Assembly (NCBI GenBank): GCA_037349315.1
Contig: JBAIAC010000006.1
Location: forward strand, 57,284,501 to 57,348,500
Direction of reading: 5' to 3'
Length of the DNA stretch: 64,000 nucleotides
From: Chelydra serpentina
Lineage: Eukaryota; Chordata; Testudines; Chelydridae
Position 1 is the first letter of the stretch. The number at the start of each line of letters is the position of its first letter. The notes beneath the pieces are model-generated. The model was not told where the DNA came from, did no database searches, and was given only the letters and a program-made list of their open reading frames with translations. The position numbers were made by a program, and so were the translations under genes. Positions 33,283 to 45,484 of this stretch are shown one piece after another.

Positions 33283-35221
33283 GTGTCCCGATGTGTAGAA
33301 AGAAAAGTAAATAGGGCAGGCAACCAGCTTGGCTTTACAGTGAAATCCTTGCTCATCTTAAACACAAAAAAGCAGCTTACAAGAAGTAAGTGGAAGATTG
33401 GGCAAATGACTAGGGAGGAGTATAAAAATATTGTTCAGGCATGCAGGAGTGAAATTAGGAAGGCCAAATCACACTTGGAGTTGCAGCTAGCCGGAGATGT
33501 TAGGAGTAACAAGAAGGGTTTCTTCAGGTATGTGAGCAAGAAGAAGGAAGTCAAGGAAAGTGTGGGCCCCTTGCTGAATGAGGGAGGGAACCTAGTGGCA
33601 GAGGATGTGGAGAAAGGTAGTGTACTCAATGCTTTTTTTGCCTCTGTCTTCACAGACCAGGTCAGCTCCCAGGCGGCTGCACTCCGCAGCATGGTATGGG
33701 GAGGAGGTGACCAGCCCTCTGTGGAGAAAGAAGTAGTTCAGGACTATTTAGAAAAGCTGGACGAGCACAAGTCCATGGGGCCGGATGCACTGCATCCGAG
33801 GGTGCTAAAGGAGTTGGCCGATGTGATTGCAGAGCCATTGGCCATTATCTTTGACAAATCATGGCAATCGGGGGAGGTCCCGGATGACTGGAAAAAAGCC
33901 AATGTAGTGCCCATCTTTAAAAAAGGGAAGAAGGAAGATCCGGGGAACTACAGGCCAGTCAGTCTCACCTCAGTCCCTGGAAAAATCATGGAACAGGTCC
34001 TCAAGGAATCAATTTTGAACCACTTAAAGGAGGGGAAAGTGATCAGGAACAGTCAGCATGGATTCACCAAGGGCAAGTCATGCCTGACTAACCTAATTGC
34101 CTTCTATGATGAGATAACTGGCTCTGTGGATGAGGGGAAAGCAGTGGATGTGCTATTTCTTGACTTTAGCAAAGCTTTTGATACAGTCTCCCACAGTGTT
34201 CTTGCCAGCAAGTTAAAGAAGTATGGGCTGGATGAATGGACGGTAAGGTGGATAGAAAACTGGCTGGATGGTCGTGCTCAACAGGTAGTGATCAATGGCT
34301 CCATGTCTAGTTGGCAGCCGGTATCAAGTGGAGTGCCCCAAGGGTCGGTGCTGGGGCCGGTTTTGTTCAATATCTTCATCAACGACCTGGAGGATGGTGT
34401 GGACCGCACCCTTACCAAGTTTGCAGATGACACTAAACTGGGAGGAGTGGTTGATACGCTGGAGGGTAGGGATAGGATACAGAGGGACCTAGACAAATTA
34501 GAGGATTGGGCCAAAAGAAATCTGATGTGGTTCAACAAGGACAAGTGCAGAGTCCTGCACTTAGGACGGAAGAATCCCATGCACTGCTACAGACTAGGGA
34601 CCGAATGGCTGGGCAGCAGTTCTGCAGAAAAGGACCTAGGGGTTACAGTGGACGAAATGCTGAATATGAGTCAACAGTGTGCCCTTGTTGCCAAAAAGGC
34701 TAACGGCATTTGGGGCTGTATAAGTAGGGGCATTTCCAGCAGATCGAGGGACATGATTATTCCCCTCTATTCGGCACTGGTGAGGCCTCATTTGGAGTAC
34801 TGTGTCCAGTTTTGGGCTCCACACTACAAGAAGGATGTGGATAAATTGGAAAGAGTCCAGCGGAGGGCAACAAAAATGATTAGGGGGCTGGAGCACATGA
34901 CTTATGAGGAGAGGCTGAGGGAACTGGGATTGTTTAGCCTGCAGAAGAGAAGAATGAGGGGGGATTTGATAGCTGCTTTCAACTACCTAAAAGGGGGTTC
35001 CAAAGAGGATGGATCTAGACTGTTCTCAGGTAGAAGATGACAGAACAAGGAGTAATGGTCTCAAGTTGCAGAGGGGGAGATTTAGGTTGGATATTAGGAA
35101 AAACTTTTTCACTAGTAGGGTGGTGAAGCACTGGAATGGGTTATGTAGGGAGGTGGTGGAATCTCCTTCCTTAGAGGTTTTTAAGGTCAGGCTTGACAAA
35201 GCCCTGGCTGGGATGATCTAG
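33283..35221 (+). pseudogene. CR1 ORF2 reverse transcriptase, one frameshift
   Basis: One long frame (33283-35040, 585 codons) covers the whole reverse transcriptase: [111 protein letters not shown] with the FADD catalytic pair, and the C-terminal region to [19 protein letters not shown] single frameshift near 35025 moves the end ([16 protein letters not shown] through LDKALAGMI) into another frame, closing at 35221. The first 5 or so codons are flanking DNA. The endonuclease is missing, so it is not an autonomous gene. Confidence 0.85.
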
Positions 35222-35312
35222 TTGGGGTTGGTCCTGCTTTGAGGAGGAGGTTGGACTAGATGACCTCCTGAGGTCCCTTCCAACCCTGAGATTCTGTGAT
35301 TCTGTGAAAACT
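33295..35312 (+). mobile_element. CR1 LINE, 5'-truncated, well preserved
   Basis: This is a 5'-truncated CR1 containing most of ORF2 from just before the reverse transcriptase to the 3' end. The 3'UTR reads ggactagatgacctcctgag, ggtcccttccaaccctgag, ending in attctgtgattctgtga. It belongs to a different CR1 subfamily from 21719-26453, judging by the consistently different residues in ORF2. Confidence 0.9.
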
Positions 35313-36369
35313 GGGGCCTCAGACATGTGAACTAACCTAAAAATAAGGATAAATCAGGCACTTCCTTTTTACTAATACTTGCAGTTTAATCCTCTTTCAC
35401 TGCTGATAAATAGCTTCTCTTGTTTTGCTTTAATGCAAGTGACTAATGATGAGGCAATTCATTCCAAATAAATACTTGCAACTCTTCCAATCCACCCTCA
35501 ATTAAATAATCATAAGGTCCTGCCGAGAGTGCATCTTGTTCTGCACAAAACCTGACTATTTTAAAAGCATATTTGCAAAATATCTATGCACATCTCGCTC
35601 AATTGATAATTCCAGATTGGATGTACTTTTTATCTTACTCCATTTGAATTGAATAAAGTTGGAAGCTTGGCATCAGATAAATGTTGGAGAGGATGCAGTA
35701 GTGCTGTGAGCAGCTCTTCTCACGTAGTGAAAATATACCAAGAATATAGAACTGTAGCACAAGTATAAATGATGAAGCAGGAGACACTTTGTCCTATTTC
35801 CCCTATATGTTTGCCTGAGAATTTCCGAAATAAGAACTAAGATAAAATCTGACACTTCAGCTCAATTCCTCACTCCTCAGTCATAGCCACAGAATTGGGG
35901 CAATTGGTACACACCAGCTTGAATCAGATGGATTGCTAAAATCTGAGCGGCTCTTGCAATTGAAGAGGTGATTAATTGAAGGAGGGATTGATGTGCCAAA
36001 AGTGTAAACAGCTGATAAATATATTGAAAAAGTCAATGTTGAAATATGAATCAGCTCACTTGGCTCACCTCTCGCATTAACAAGAAGAGCTCTTGTGCCT
36101 CTCTGTGCTTGTTTTGAGAGGTGTGCATGATGTGGCTGAGTAAAAGCAAAATGACTTTTCATGGTTGCTTGTTACTTACTTAAACTTAAGCCTCTTCATT
36201 TTCAGTTTAAACCCATTTTACCGAAAAATTTCCAGGTTTTACAAAAAGTGTTGTTCAGTTTTTTTCTGATTTTTCACCCTACTTCTGGGTCATTCAAATA
36301 TATAAAAAATAACTTGTTTTATTAGGAAAATACAATACATTGCATGAGATATATGTATTATGATAAAAT
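35313..36369. other. Intergenic, no assigned feature
   Basis: Nothing recognised. Confidence 0.4.
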
Positions 36370-36477
36370 CCTTGAGAGGGCCATTTAGAGATATGGATCT
36401 GTTGGATGATTTAATTGGTTTGGACTAGATGATCTCCTGAGGTCCCTTCCCACCCTGATATTCTATGATTCTATGAT
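36370..36477 (+). mobile_element. SINE 3' part with CR1-like tail
   Basis: The text ccttgagagggccatttaga matches the middle of the SINE at 44581-44600. It is followed by ggactagatgatctcctgag, gtcccttcccaccctgat and repeated attctatg tail units. Confidence 0.65.
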
Positions 36478-36676
36478 ATTAGTCTCTGTGCAATTTGCAA
36501 TATATTAGCAATATGCAAAGCTGCCTGTTGAAGTAAGGTGATGTATTAGTCTAGAAAATACTGTAAACAGTACAGTAAATACAGTAAAATTCCTGGACAA
36601 AAATGAAATAACCCCTCCGCCCCCCCAAAAAACAAAGGTCCCTACTTAAACTTCATATATCCTGATTCGCCTAGTT

Positions 36677-37289
36677 CAGGGATGGGCAAACTATTGCCCA
36701 CGGGCCAGATCCAGCCCATCAGGGCTTTGGATCCGGCCCGCGGGATTGCCACCCCCCTCATGCCGTGGGCTCCGCGCCACTCCCGGAAGCAGCTAGCACC
36801 ACGTCCCCCTGCGGCCCCTGGCGGGGGGGGTAGGGGGGCAGAGGACTCCGCGTGCTGTCCTCACCTGCAGGCACCACCCCCGCAGCTCCCATTGTCCGGA
36901 AATGGGGTACCGTGGCCAATGGGAGCTTCGGGGGAGGTACCCGCCTGAGAGGGCAGCGCGCAGAGCCCTTTGCACCCCTCCCATCCCCCAAAGAATGCAG
37001 GGACGTGGTGCTGGCCACTTCCAGGAGCGGCATGAGGCCAGGGCAGGCAGGGAGCCTGCCTTAGCCCTGCTGCGTGCCACTGCCACCCCGGAGCCGCTCA
37101 AGGTAAGTGGCACCGTGCCGGAGCTGGCATCCCAAACCCCTTCTCCACTGCAACCCCTTGCCCTGAGCCCCTTCTTGCACACACACCCCACTCCCTCCTG
37201 CACCCCTGCCCCAGCCCTACATTCATGGCCCTGCATGCAATTTCCCCATCCAGATGTGGCCCTAGTGCCAAAAAGTTTGCCCACCCCTG
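36677..37289. mobile_element. hAT-type MITE, 613 bp, GC-rich
   Basis: It starts CAGGGATGGGCAAACT and ends AGTTTGCCCACCCCTG, so the ends are inverted repeats. The 8-bp flanks are GCCTAGTT and GCCTAGTG (7 of 8 match). No transposase is encoded. The interior at about 36867-36945 shares a GC-rich block with the unrelated MITE at 41302-41803. Confidence 0.8.
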
Positions 37290-37379
37290 GCCTAGTGGTA
37301 CTTAACTATCATACATTCTTGTATTTGTAGAAAACTATGATGATAAATAATTACAACTAAAGTGACCACATAAGAATAA

Positions 37380-37500
37380 GGAAACCTGAGTTGTGTTTGT
37401 GACACTGCTACTCACCTGCTTTGTGACCTTGGATAATTTACTTCACCTCTTGCATCTCTGTTACTCCTCACCTCCTTTGTCTTCTCTCCTCAGAGTGTAA
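37380..37500 (+). mobile_element. MIR-like SINE fragment
   Basis: ctgctttgtgaccttggata, then atttacttcacctcttgc, resembles the MIR core text tgtgaccttgggcaagtcac. Weak match. Confidence 0.5.
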
Positions 37501-37612
37501 GCTTTTTGGAGAAAGAAGTGGCTCCTACTACAGTGCCTACAGTGTTTGTACAGTGCCTAACGCAGTAGGGCCCTGATCTCAGGTGCGGGTCTTTGTGTGC
37601 TGCTGTAATGTG
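37500..37612 (+). repeat. Ancient interspersed repeat
   Basis: It reads gtttgtacagtgcctaacgc, then agtagggccctgatctcag. The same pattern occurs at 55675-55790 (ctcagcacctaggacaacgg, ggtcctggtcc), so it is a dispersed old repeat. I do not assign a family. Confidence 0.5.
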
Positions 37613-40245
37613 AATATTTAATAATCAGCCATCTTAGCCATTCAAATTGGCTATCTCATTTTTCAAAAAAAGAGTCATCCCTCCTTGCTTCCTCATGTAC
37701 AAGAGAGTTGTTTTGATGCTGTTTTGTTCTTTAAAATAATAAATTATCTATTGCCCGTGTAATTTTCTGTCCTGATGTGTATCTTGGAGGAACATGGGGT
37801 AGCAACAGTGGGTCAGACACCATTCTTCTGATCAGGAAACAAACCAGTTGTGAGAGGGTGAAGTAGCATATCTGGGAATGAGAAATGAGATGTGATGAGG
37901 GGAGCACAAGGAGAGTGATTTGTGTGGGACAAAGGGAAAGATAGATGAGAGGACCTGGGTTAGGGGCCTAAGCAGAAGAGAGAAGGAGGAAAAGGATGCA
38001 GGAGAGGCAGAGAGGAGGGAAAATTTGAGAGAACATAAGAAAGGGAGAAAATAGAAGAGGAGAGAGAAATGAATTTTAAAAAATGGATAAATGCAGAAGC
38101 TTCAAGAGAGTACATCTCTCTGTGTCCAGCAATGTTGAAATACATTGCAGACAACCTGTATCAAGTTAGCATGCCAATCAGGTGATGATCAAAATGTTCA
38201 GGCAATATACGTGCTCACCTAGAAACAGCTAAGGCTTCTATCTCTTCTCTTGATTGTCACTGTGCTACATGCCAGAAGTACTGACCCTGCAATTTCACAG
38301 TGGCAGGAACAAATCTCATCCTGCTCCAAAACTTGCTGTATACTTTCGGCTAAAACAAAAATGTCTATTGGATGTTATCTGTGAAGGACCTCTAGTCTAC
38401 AACTGAGCAGTGCTTATTCTATCCAGCAGAAGGCAGTGGTGATACACATGCATACCGGCCACTTCATAACAATACTGCCCAAACAGAATGGTGCAGATAT
38501 TAGAGTTGAACTGTTTCACAGGACTTTATGGATTCATGTCCCTGCCTATTGTGGCAGAAAAGGGGAGATGAAAGGAGAACTTTTGCTTGTTTCTAATTTA
38601 CCTGGGTGTACAATGTGAATTACTATGCAAATTAGGTGTAGCCGTTGAATTTCCAGAAGCTTGGTCTCACAGTCTGGGTGCTGCTACCACCACACCTGGA
38701 GGGTAGGGAGGAAGAAGGGTTGAGGTAGAGAGAAACTCTTTTGAAAGTTTGTGGGAAACGTGGGTGTGGTAAAGGGGCTGGGTGTTTGGCTCGTGTGATG
38801 TCCACCATTGCCATTAACTAGTAGTCTCAGCAGAGATACAGCACCGAACAGGCATAGAGAGTTTTAGAAAGGGTTGTTTTATCTTTTTCCTTTGGAAGCG
38901 ATCTCCAGAACAGGGTCATAGTGCATTTTTGTGCAGGAATTAATGCATTGGTGCTGCCCGTGTTAGAGCTGTTAGAGAATTTCAGTTTCCAGGCCTGTCC
39001 ATATGGCACATTTCACAACCAGCAGGTTCATTTAAATCATAGCTGGATAAAAAAACTTTCAAATGTATTTGACTAAACAGCGCAAAATCATCTGAAAGGC
39101 AACCCCTGTTTGTTTTAGCAAGGATGTTCGTACTCCAGCAGGGGCTTGTTTGCCACATCCCACCGTCACATGGTATCCGACCCAGGATCTGAAGTTGTCA
39201 TGCAAGTTTTGTGTCTTTTCAATAATTTCCCTGATGAAATCCTATGTCAACAACACAGAATTGTGCCTTTAAATCAGGATCAGGCCAAAGGAGGGTATTG
39301 GTCAGGAAGAAAGGAAAACCTACAAAAATGTAATGGCAAAGGATACTGGCCAACTACCTTGCCTTGTGGCACGACTCATTTCTTTTTCAAATTTGCTCCA
39401 GTGTATAAAATTTCACCTTCAGGCCCCATCTGCACTATAACTTTTAACTGAGTTTGTAACCTCGTAATGATATACCTGGTAGTAAGCTTGTCTGGAAGAT
39501 AAGTATAACGCTGTGCTAATACTCTACTAGTGATAATGACGGATAACACTGATTTACCCCTGCACCACCTCTGTTGGCCCATGGCTGTATTCAAGTAACC
39601 AGTTTTGCCATATAAATAAGCCCCCTAACCATGCCCGTGTAAATGGTTTGACTGTTCCTCCCTCTTCAGAGTTCTCTGTACAGCAGGACATCCCAGAATG
39701 CATTGCCATGTGTACACATGTCCACTCCATGATGATGCCCAATAGGATAAACCATATTTTCATAGAAAGCACTGATAAACACAGGTTGGGTGTTGATGCA
39801 CAGACATGGTTGTTATATGATTGAGCTCTGAACATAATTACTATGTGTGAATACAAATCAACTACTGTTTATCAGACCAGATGAGCACATCAAAATCTGG
39901 TTACAAAAAACATGGGTGCACTCAGATGGGGTCTTATGCATTCTAATTGCCCGAAATATGTTCACACTTTTTCCTTGAAAGTGGTGTGATTTGGTTCTTC
40001 TGAAATCGAGGCTTTTGTAATTTTAACAGTCACCAGAGTGACATTTACATTGAGATACTTTCTGGCACAGGTTAATATTGATTTTAGCTTCACCCTTGAG
40101 GTCTCTTGGAAGTGCATACAATAACAATGAGAGTTTCCTCTTCGCCTTTTTTCTCTGGAGCCAAAGGCGAGAAATAAAACTAAGCTGAAGTTAATTTACT
40201 GAGGTTTGTTAAAGCTCTAAAGTGCTTTAAAAATAAAAAAAATTA
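37613..40245. other. Intergenic, no assigned feature
   Basis: About 2.6 kb without a supportable gene or repeat. Purine-rich stretch at about 37900-38070. Confidence 0.4.
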
Positions 40246-40444
40246 ATGGAGGTATGCCTATCTCCTAGAACTGGAAGGACCTTGAAAGGTCATCAAGCCC
40301 AGTCCCCTGCCTTCACTAGCAGGACTAAGTACTGTCCCCTGACAGATTTTTGCCCCAGATCCCTAAATGGCCCCCTCAAGGATTGACCTCACAACCCTGG
40401 GTTTAGCAGGCCAATGCTCAAACCACTGAGCTATCCCTTCCCCC
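40246..40444 (-). mobile_element. tRNA-derived SINE with CR1-like tail
   Basis: The minus strand starts gggaagggatagctcagtgg (A-box region) and ggttgtgaggtcaatcc (B-box-like), then continues ggagggggccatttagg and a tail ending ccagttctaggagatagg. The same element lies in plus orientation at 44516-44772. tRNA-derived SINEs with a CR1-like 3' end are known from turtles. Confidence 0.8.
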
Positions 40445-41299
40445 ACCCCTGATTTTTGAAGAATAATGCTACCTAACTACTAAAGTAATTCTAGATAGCG
40501 AGGGCTCTGTGCTGAGCCATAAACTGCACTTGAGTTCCTCTTAATTGTACTCTTTGTTTCTTTAATTACTTAAGCTCTCTCTGCACTCGTATTGAAACAG
40601 GTTGAAAAAAGACACAGCAGACATTTTTAAGGGTTGTTTTTTGTTTACTTTCTATGTGTGTGAAGAGCTATTGGGGAGAAGCTAAGTCAAAGAAATATTT
40701 TTTATATTTAGTTTTGAGCACTTGGGGCCTGACATCATTCTTGCCTCTCGGAGGAGCGAGTTCTGTCTGGCTCCCATGAAGCTTCTGTCTCCAGGGCTCA
40801 TGACTCTCCCTCTAGAGACATTTTCATTGTTTGCAGTGGAATGCAGCTGTTTTGGGTGATCATGGTCATGGAAAGAGAGGCAATCTCTCAGGTAGCTAGG
40901 GCTTGAACAGGACTCTGCTTTCAGTGGGGAGCTAGTGCAGACAGCAGAGGACTGGAGTGATGTGGTCATGGTGACGTGTTGCTAAGTGGACACTTTGCTG
41001 TATTGTGTACAAACTGGAGCTTTGGGGTGAGGTTTCATTCCTAGATGCAATGAGTTGCAGTAGTCAAGTCTGGCACTCAGAGATGAATGGATCGCTATGG
41101 ACATCTATGTCTTATAGGTTGGGGCACGGGCTTCTGACCAACTGCAGGCAGAACTGGGTGTTTGTTGCAACTGTGACTATTTGGGTGTCCAAAAGTATTG
41201 AGGAGTCAACAACCAAACCAAACCCTGAATGTGTGAACCAAATTTTATGAACAGTTATCTGGAGGGGGGGATGTTATAAAGGAGGAAAGTTTTTCAAAG
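40445..41299. other. Intergenic, no assigned feature
   Basis: Nothing recognised. Confidence 0.4.
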
Positions 41300-41301
41300 T
41301 A

Positions 41302-41803
41302 CAGTAAAAGCTTTGTTATCCAGCATGTTGGGAAAATAGGGGGTGCTGGTCAAAAAAAGTCAAAAATTCTGGTTAACTAAGAGGGAGGGAGTTTGGGTAC
41401 AGGAGGGGATCAGGGTTGGGATACGGGAGGAGGTGCAGGGCGCAGGCTCTGGGAAGAAGTTTGGGTGTGGGAGGGGGCTCAGGGCCGGGGCTTGAGGCAG
41501 GGGAGGGGTTTCGGGGTGCCGGATCCAGGCAGCGCTCACCTCGGGCAGCTCCCTGCAAGTGGCAACATGTCCCTGCTGCTCCTAGGTGGAGGCGCAGCTA
41601 GGCAGCTCTGCATGCTGCCTCCGCCCGCAGGTGCCGCCCCCACAGCTCCCCTTGGCCATGGTTCCTGGCCAATGGGAGCTGCGGAGCCAAGTAGGGAGAC
41701 TGCTGGCCATGCGGACTATAAACCAGTCTTTCAATGAAGATCAGAAATGCCGGTTTATAGAGCATTCCAGTTAGTAAAGTGCTGGATAACGCAGCTTTTA
41801 CTG
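41302..41803. mobile_element. Tigger/pogo-like MITE, 502 bp, GC-rich
   Basis: The 24-base ends are inverted repeats with 22 matches. The left end begins CAGTAAAAGCTTTGTTATCC, and the right end closes with GATAACGCAGCTTTTACTG. The flanking dinucleotide is TA on both sides (41300-41301, 41804-41805), as for Tc1/mariner-pogo elements. There is no transposase. The GC-rich interior includes caggtgccgcccccacagct, also present in the hAT MITE. Confidence 0.8.
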
Positions 41804-41805
41804 TA

Positions 41806-42604
41806 CTTCTCTCTTCCCATCAGTATCCCCTCTTTCTTGTCTTCATTCAGCTTTAGCCTTAGCCTTTATTCTTCATAGGTGCTGATCTCTGCCAGAGAGC
41901 TAGAAGATGGTGGTGTTGACATCAGTCATTAGAGAGATGGGTATCTCGTGTGTTGCTGAGATTTTGGCCTGTGTTGTCTTACCAGCTCTCCCAGTGGCTT
42001 CATATACTTGTTGAGTAGGATAGGTGACCAGGCTGAATGTCGTGGAACACAACGTGTGCAGGCTTTTGGAGAAGAGGAACACTTGCCCATCACAACCCTC
42101 TGGGTTCTGTTTGAGAGGCAGGGCGTTTCAGTTCATGCCTGTAAATGTATGGATGCTAATGGCACCAGGAAGTGATTGGGTGGCATATCACCAAAGGATA
42201 GGGCCCAGTTACCTAGGTGTCAAGCGGGTGTTTTAAAGACAGGTGAAAAGGTGCCAGATCTAGAAAGGAAAACAATGTCTAAGGCTTTTGAGTTGCAGCT
42301 GGGCTCAACAGTCTCCTGATTCCTTTTTGCCTGGTTGAATCAGCAGGAGTGCAATGCCACAATCAGCTTTTCTAAATCTAGTAATAATTATATTAAAAAG
42401 CCTTGTTATAACTGCAGGGGGCAAAGCTTTAATGGAAGCGAGTGTGCTAAAGAAGAAAAGGAACATTGAGGGGTGGGAAAGAGAGAATTATTGGTAAATG
42501 GATGAAAGTGGCTCTCAATTTCTAATTTTCACTCCATCACTAATTAACTTTTTTTTTTTTTAAATATACACACTTTTTTGGCCTGATTCTCATTCACACT
42601 AAGG
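41806..42604. other. Intergenic, no assigned feature
   Basis: Nothing recognised. Confidence 0.4.
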
Positions 42605-42609
42605 CCTAA

Positions 42610-43365
42610 TTACTTGTCTACAGCCAAGCTCTACAATACAACCCCATTTGCTCCAATCCCTCAGATAGAGACAAACACCTACAGGATCTCTATCAAGCAT
42701 TCTTAAAACTACAATACCCACCTGCTGAAGTGAAGAAACAGATTGACAGAGCCAGAAGAGTACCCAGAAGTCACCTACTACAGGACAGGCCCAATCAAGA
42801 AAGTAACAGAACGCCACTAGCTGTCACCTACAGTCCCCAATTAAAACCTCTCCAGCGCATCATCAAAGATCTACAGTCTATTCTGAAGGACGATCCCTCA
42901 CTCACACAGATCTTGGGAGACAGACCAGTCCTCGCTTACAGACAGCCCCCCAACCTGAAGCAAATACTCACCAGCAACTGCACACCACACAACAAAAACA
43001 CTAACTCAGGAACCTATCCTTGCAACAAAGCTCGGTGCCAACTCTGTCCACATATCTATTTAAGTGACAGCATCATAGGACCTAATCACATCCGCCACGC
43101 CATCAGGGGCTCGTTCACCTGCACATCCACCAATGTAATATATGCCATCATGTGCCAGCAATGTCCCTCTGCCATGTACATTGGCCAAACCGGACAGTCT
43201 CTACGAAAAAGAATAAATGGACACAAATCTGACATCAGGAATCATAACATTCAAAAACCAGTGGGAGAACACTTTAATCTCTCTGCTCACTCAGTAACAG
43301 ACCTAAAAGTGGCAATTCTTCAACAACAAAAAAATCAGAAACAGACTTCAATGAGAAACTGCTGA
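42610..43365 (+). pseudogene. PLE protein C-terminus: linker and GIY-YIG endonuclease
   Basis: An open frame of about 250 codons without a stop, reading SDRDKHLQDLYQAFLKLQYP, then the cysteine-bearing ARCQLCPHI, then the GIY-YIG nuclease NVIYAIMCQQCPSAMYIGQT with QSLRKRINGHKSDIRNH. VIYAI and MYIGQT correspond to the GIY and YIG blocks, and the R in LRKRINGH to the conserved catalytic Arg. The CQQC spacing is the zinc-binding feature typical of PLE nucleases. Upstream it is stopped at 42607. Near 43340 a frameshift ends the frame early (other copies continue with a KLDTIKLGL-type end). The nuclease region itself looks intact. Confidence 0.85.
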
Positions 43366-43668
43366 ACTGGAATTAATTTGCAAACTGGATATCATTAAAT
43401 TAGGCTTGAATAAAGACTGGGAGTGGCAGGGTCATTACACAAACTGAAATCTATTTCCCCATGCTAAAGTTTCTCTCTACTGTTGCACCTTCTTGTCAAC
43501 TGTTTGAAATGGGCCATCCTGATTATCACTACAAAAGTTTTTTTTTCTCTCCTGCTAATAGCTTACCTTAATTGATTGGTCTCTTAGAGTTGGTATGGCA
43601 ACCCCCATCTTTTCATGTTCTGTGTGTGTGTGGATATATATATCTTCCTACTGTATATTCTACTCTAT

Positions 43669-43710
43669 GCATCTGATGAAGTGGGTTTTAGCCCACAAAA
43701 GCTTATGCCC
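43669..43710 (+). ncRNA. Hammerhead-ribozyme-like motif in PLE 3' end (degenerate)
   Basis: It reads CTGATGA (43673-43679), a GTGGG/CCCAC stem II with a TTTTAG loop, then CAAAAGCTTATGCCC. The expected GAAA is AAAA here, so the core is damaged. Confidence 0.4.
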
Positions 43711-43800
43711 AAATAAATGTGTTAGTCTCTAAGGTGCCACAAGGACTCCTCATTGTTTTTGTGGATACAGACTAACACAGCTACCACTCTGAAACTTGTA

Positions 43801-44515
43801 ACAATGGAGTATATCAAGTATCTTAATATTCTGCATCCACTTGAGGGCACCATCATACTGCTTATAAGATAGTTTTTGCTTACGATGATAGCTTATAACA
43901 TTGAATTATCACTCATTGTAACATAAAAGGAATCATTTAGGAATATCAGCTGCTCTGTTTTGGTTTTTTTCATTACTTGTAATGAAACCACTTTTGCCTC
44001 TTCCCAAGTTATCAGTGTCTTCCCCATCCTCCCCAGCAGAAAGGTCAGATACTCTAAACTGTATTATCAGTCTCATGTTAGCACCCACAGTAGCTTGTGT
44101 TAGTGGGTATTGTGTGCAAACACGCACAAACGGAGAGACTTTTTAAAAAAAACTATGGGCTCAAACACAGATGCCAACCTGGCATGTTGTGTGTAACTCT
44201 TTGGTGGCCATAGAAGAGAATGGGTTGTTAAAAACAGTTGGAATTAATAATGTCAAGAACAAGCAAGTTTTAGTCCTCTAGGATAAAAACAAAAGTGGCT
44301 GCTTGGCGTCCTGGTTACGAAGACTGCAGGATTACTGGCCACCCCACGTCATAATATCAGGAGGCTGGGCCTTCCCTGCTTAGACTCTGTGACTCTAGAA
44401 TATTCTCTCACATTGATACCTGGGTCTGTGAATCTCTGGCATTTTTGTTTGGAACTGAACCAACTGTCAAACAGCGCCTTTCATAGCAGCTGAAAATAGC
44501 ACATGACCTGGGCTT
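43801..44515. other. Intergenic, no assigned feature
   Basis: Nothing recognised. Confidence 0.4.
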
Positions 44516-44772
44516 GAGGGGAGGGATAGCTCAGTGGTTTGAGCATTGGCCTGCTAAACCCAGGGTTGTGAATTCAATCCTTGAGGGGGCCATTTAGAGA
44601 TCTGGGGCAAAAATCTGTCCGGGACAGTACTTGGTCCTGCTAGTGAAGGCAGGGGACTGGACTCGATGACCTTTCAAGCTTTTGACCTACTAAGGTCCCT
44701 TCCAACCCTGATATTCTATGATCCTATGATCTATGATCCTTTCAGTTCTAGGAGATAGGTATATCTCCATAT
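44516..44772 (+). mobile_element. tRNA-derived SINE with CR1-like tail, complete
   Basis: The head reads ggggagggatagctcagtgg with an A-box-like tagctcagtggtttgagc, and the B-box-like ggttgtgaattcaatcc lies at 44564-44580. The body is ttgagggggccatttagaga. The tail includes gactggactcgatgaccttt, ggtcccttccaaccctga (CR1 3'-end-like), then ttctaggagataggtat. A (TA)n run follows. This marks the host as very probably a turtle. Confidence 0.85.
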
Positions 44773-45484
44773 ATATATATTGAGTGTATATTTCATTAGC
44801 TGAATTAAAAAGAGAGCCTCTTGGAAAAGAGGGTCATATCTCTTCAGGCTTCAGACAACCCATAGTCTGCCAGGCATTGAACAAGTAGTGTGGCTGTAGG
44901 AGACTGAGGAAGAGTCTCCAGTGGGTAAATGGCGTCAGCCTGGAGTGGTAGGTTTGTTTAACCTTGACACGATTATTACTTTTCTGACTTGGCACTTCAA
45001 TAACCATCCATTGTTGGGGGTCGGGAGGCTGCTAAATCCAGTTCATAGCACTGGGGTAAGGAGGGACTTTCCAGTTTAGTAAGTGAAGACTGACTGAGTC
45101 TGACTAAACCAGAATGGATGAGGGAAATAGCTGACAGTGCCTCAAAAACACTACTAGAAAGCTGTCCAGAAAACCTTTCTCAGGGGTGCATTAGTCTAAA
45201 GCCAGTTCCCGCACAAGGAGGAGTGGTAGGTGCATACTGCCAGCAGGAAGAGCAAAGGAGCTGTTACCTTGCTGAAGTTGACAAGTGCTGCAGGCTTCGG
45301 CACTGTGCACAGAACACTTGCATTTCTTCTTTCAAAGACAGGGCTGCTTTAGGCTAGGGTGCTCTCCCAAACATGTAATGTTTTATCAGGCAGGACAGCT
45401 GAGACCTTTTCTACAGGGTAATACAAGGGTTTGAGCATATCAAGATACCCTTAGAGTCACAGAGCTAACTTGTAGTTGGGTGAT
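44773..45484. other. Intergenic, no assigned feature
   Basis: Nothing recognised. Confidence 0.4.

Larger units (their letters stand above)
42605..43800 (+). mobile_element. Penelope-like element, 5'-truncated, with GIY-YIG domain
   Basis: It contains the C-terminal third of a PLE protein (42610-43365), a 3'UTR and the conserved terminus (gttagtctctaaggtgccac, then cagactaacacagctacc, ending tctgaaac). The reverse transcriptase is missing through 5' truncation. Confidence 0.85.

Noticed and set aside
33080..33298. Short frame just upstream of the CR1 ORF2 frame
   Set aside because: No motif. It lies between the PLE 3' end and the CR1 truncation point.
36682..37330. Several long overlapping frames on both strands
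   Set aside because: They all lie inside a GC-rich hAT MITE, where stop codons are rare by composition.
41393..41774. Gly-rich open frames
   Set aside because: They lie inside the Tigger-like MITE and come from its GC-rich cargo.
44516..44590. Functional tRNA gene
   Set aside because: The A- and B-box-like words belong to a SINE head with a CR1-like tail. The sequence does not fold as a complete tRNA, and a second dispersed copy exists.
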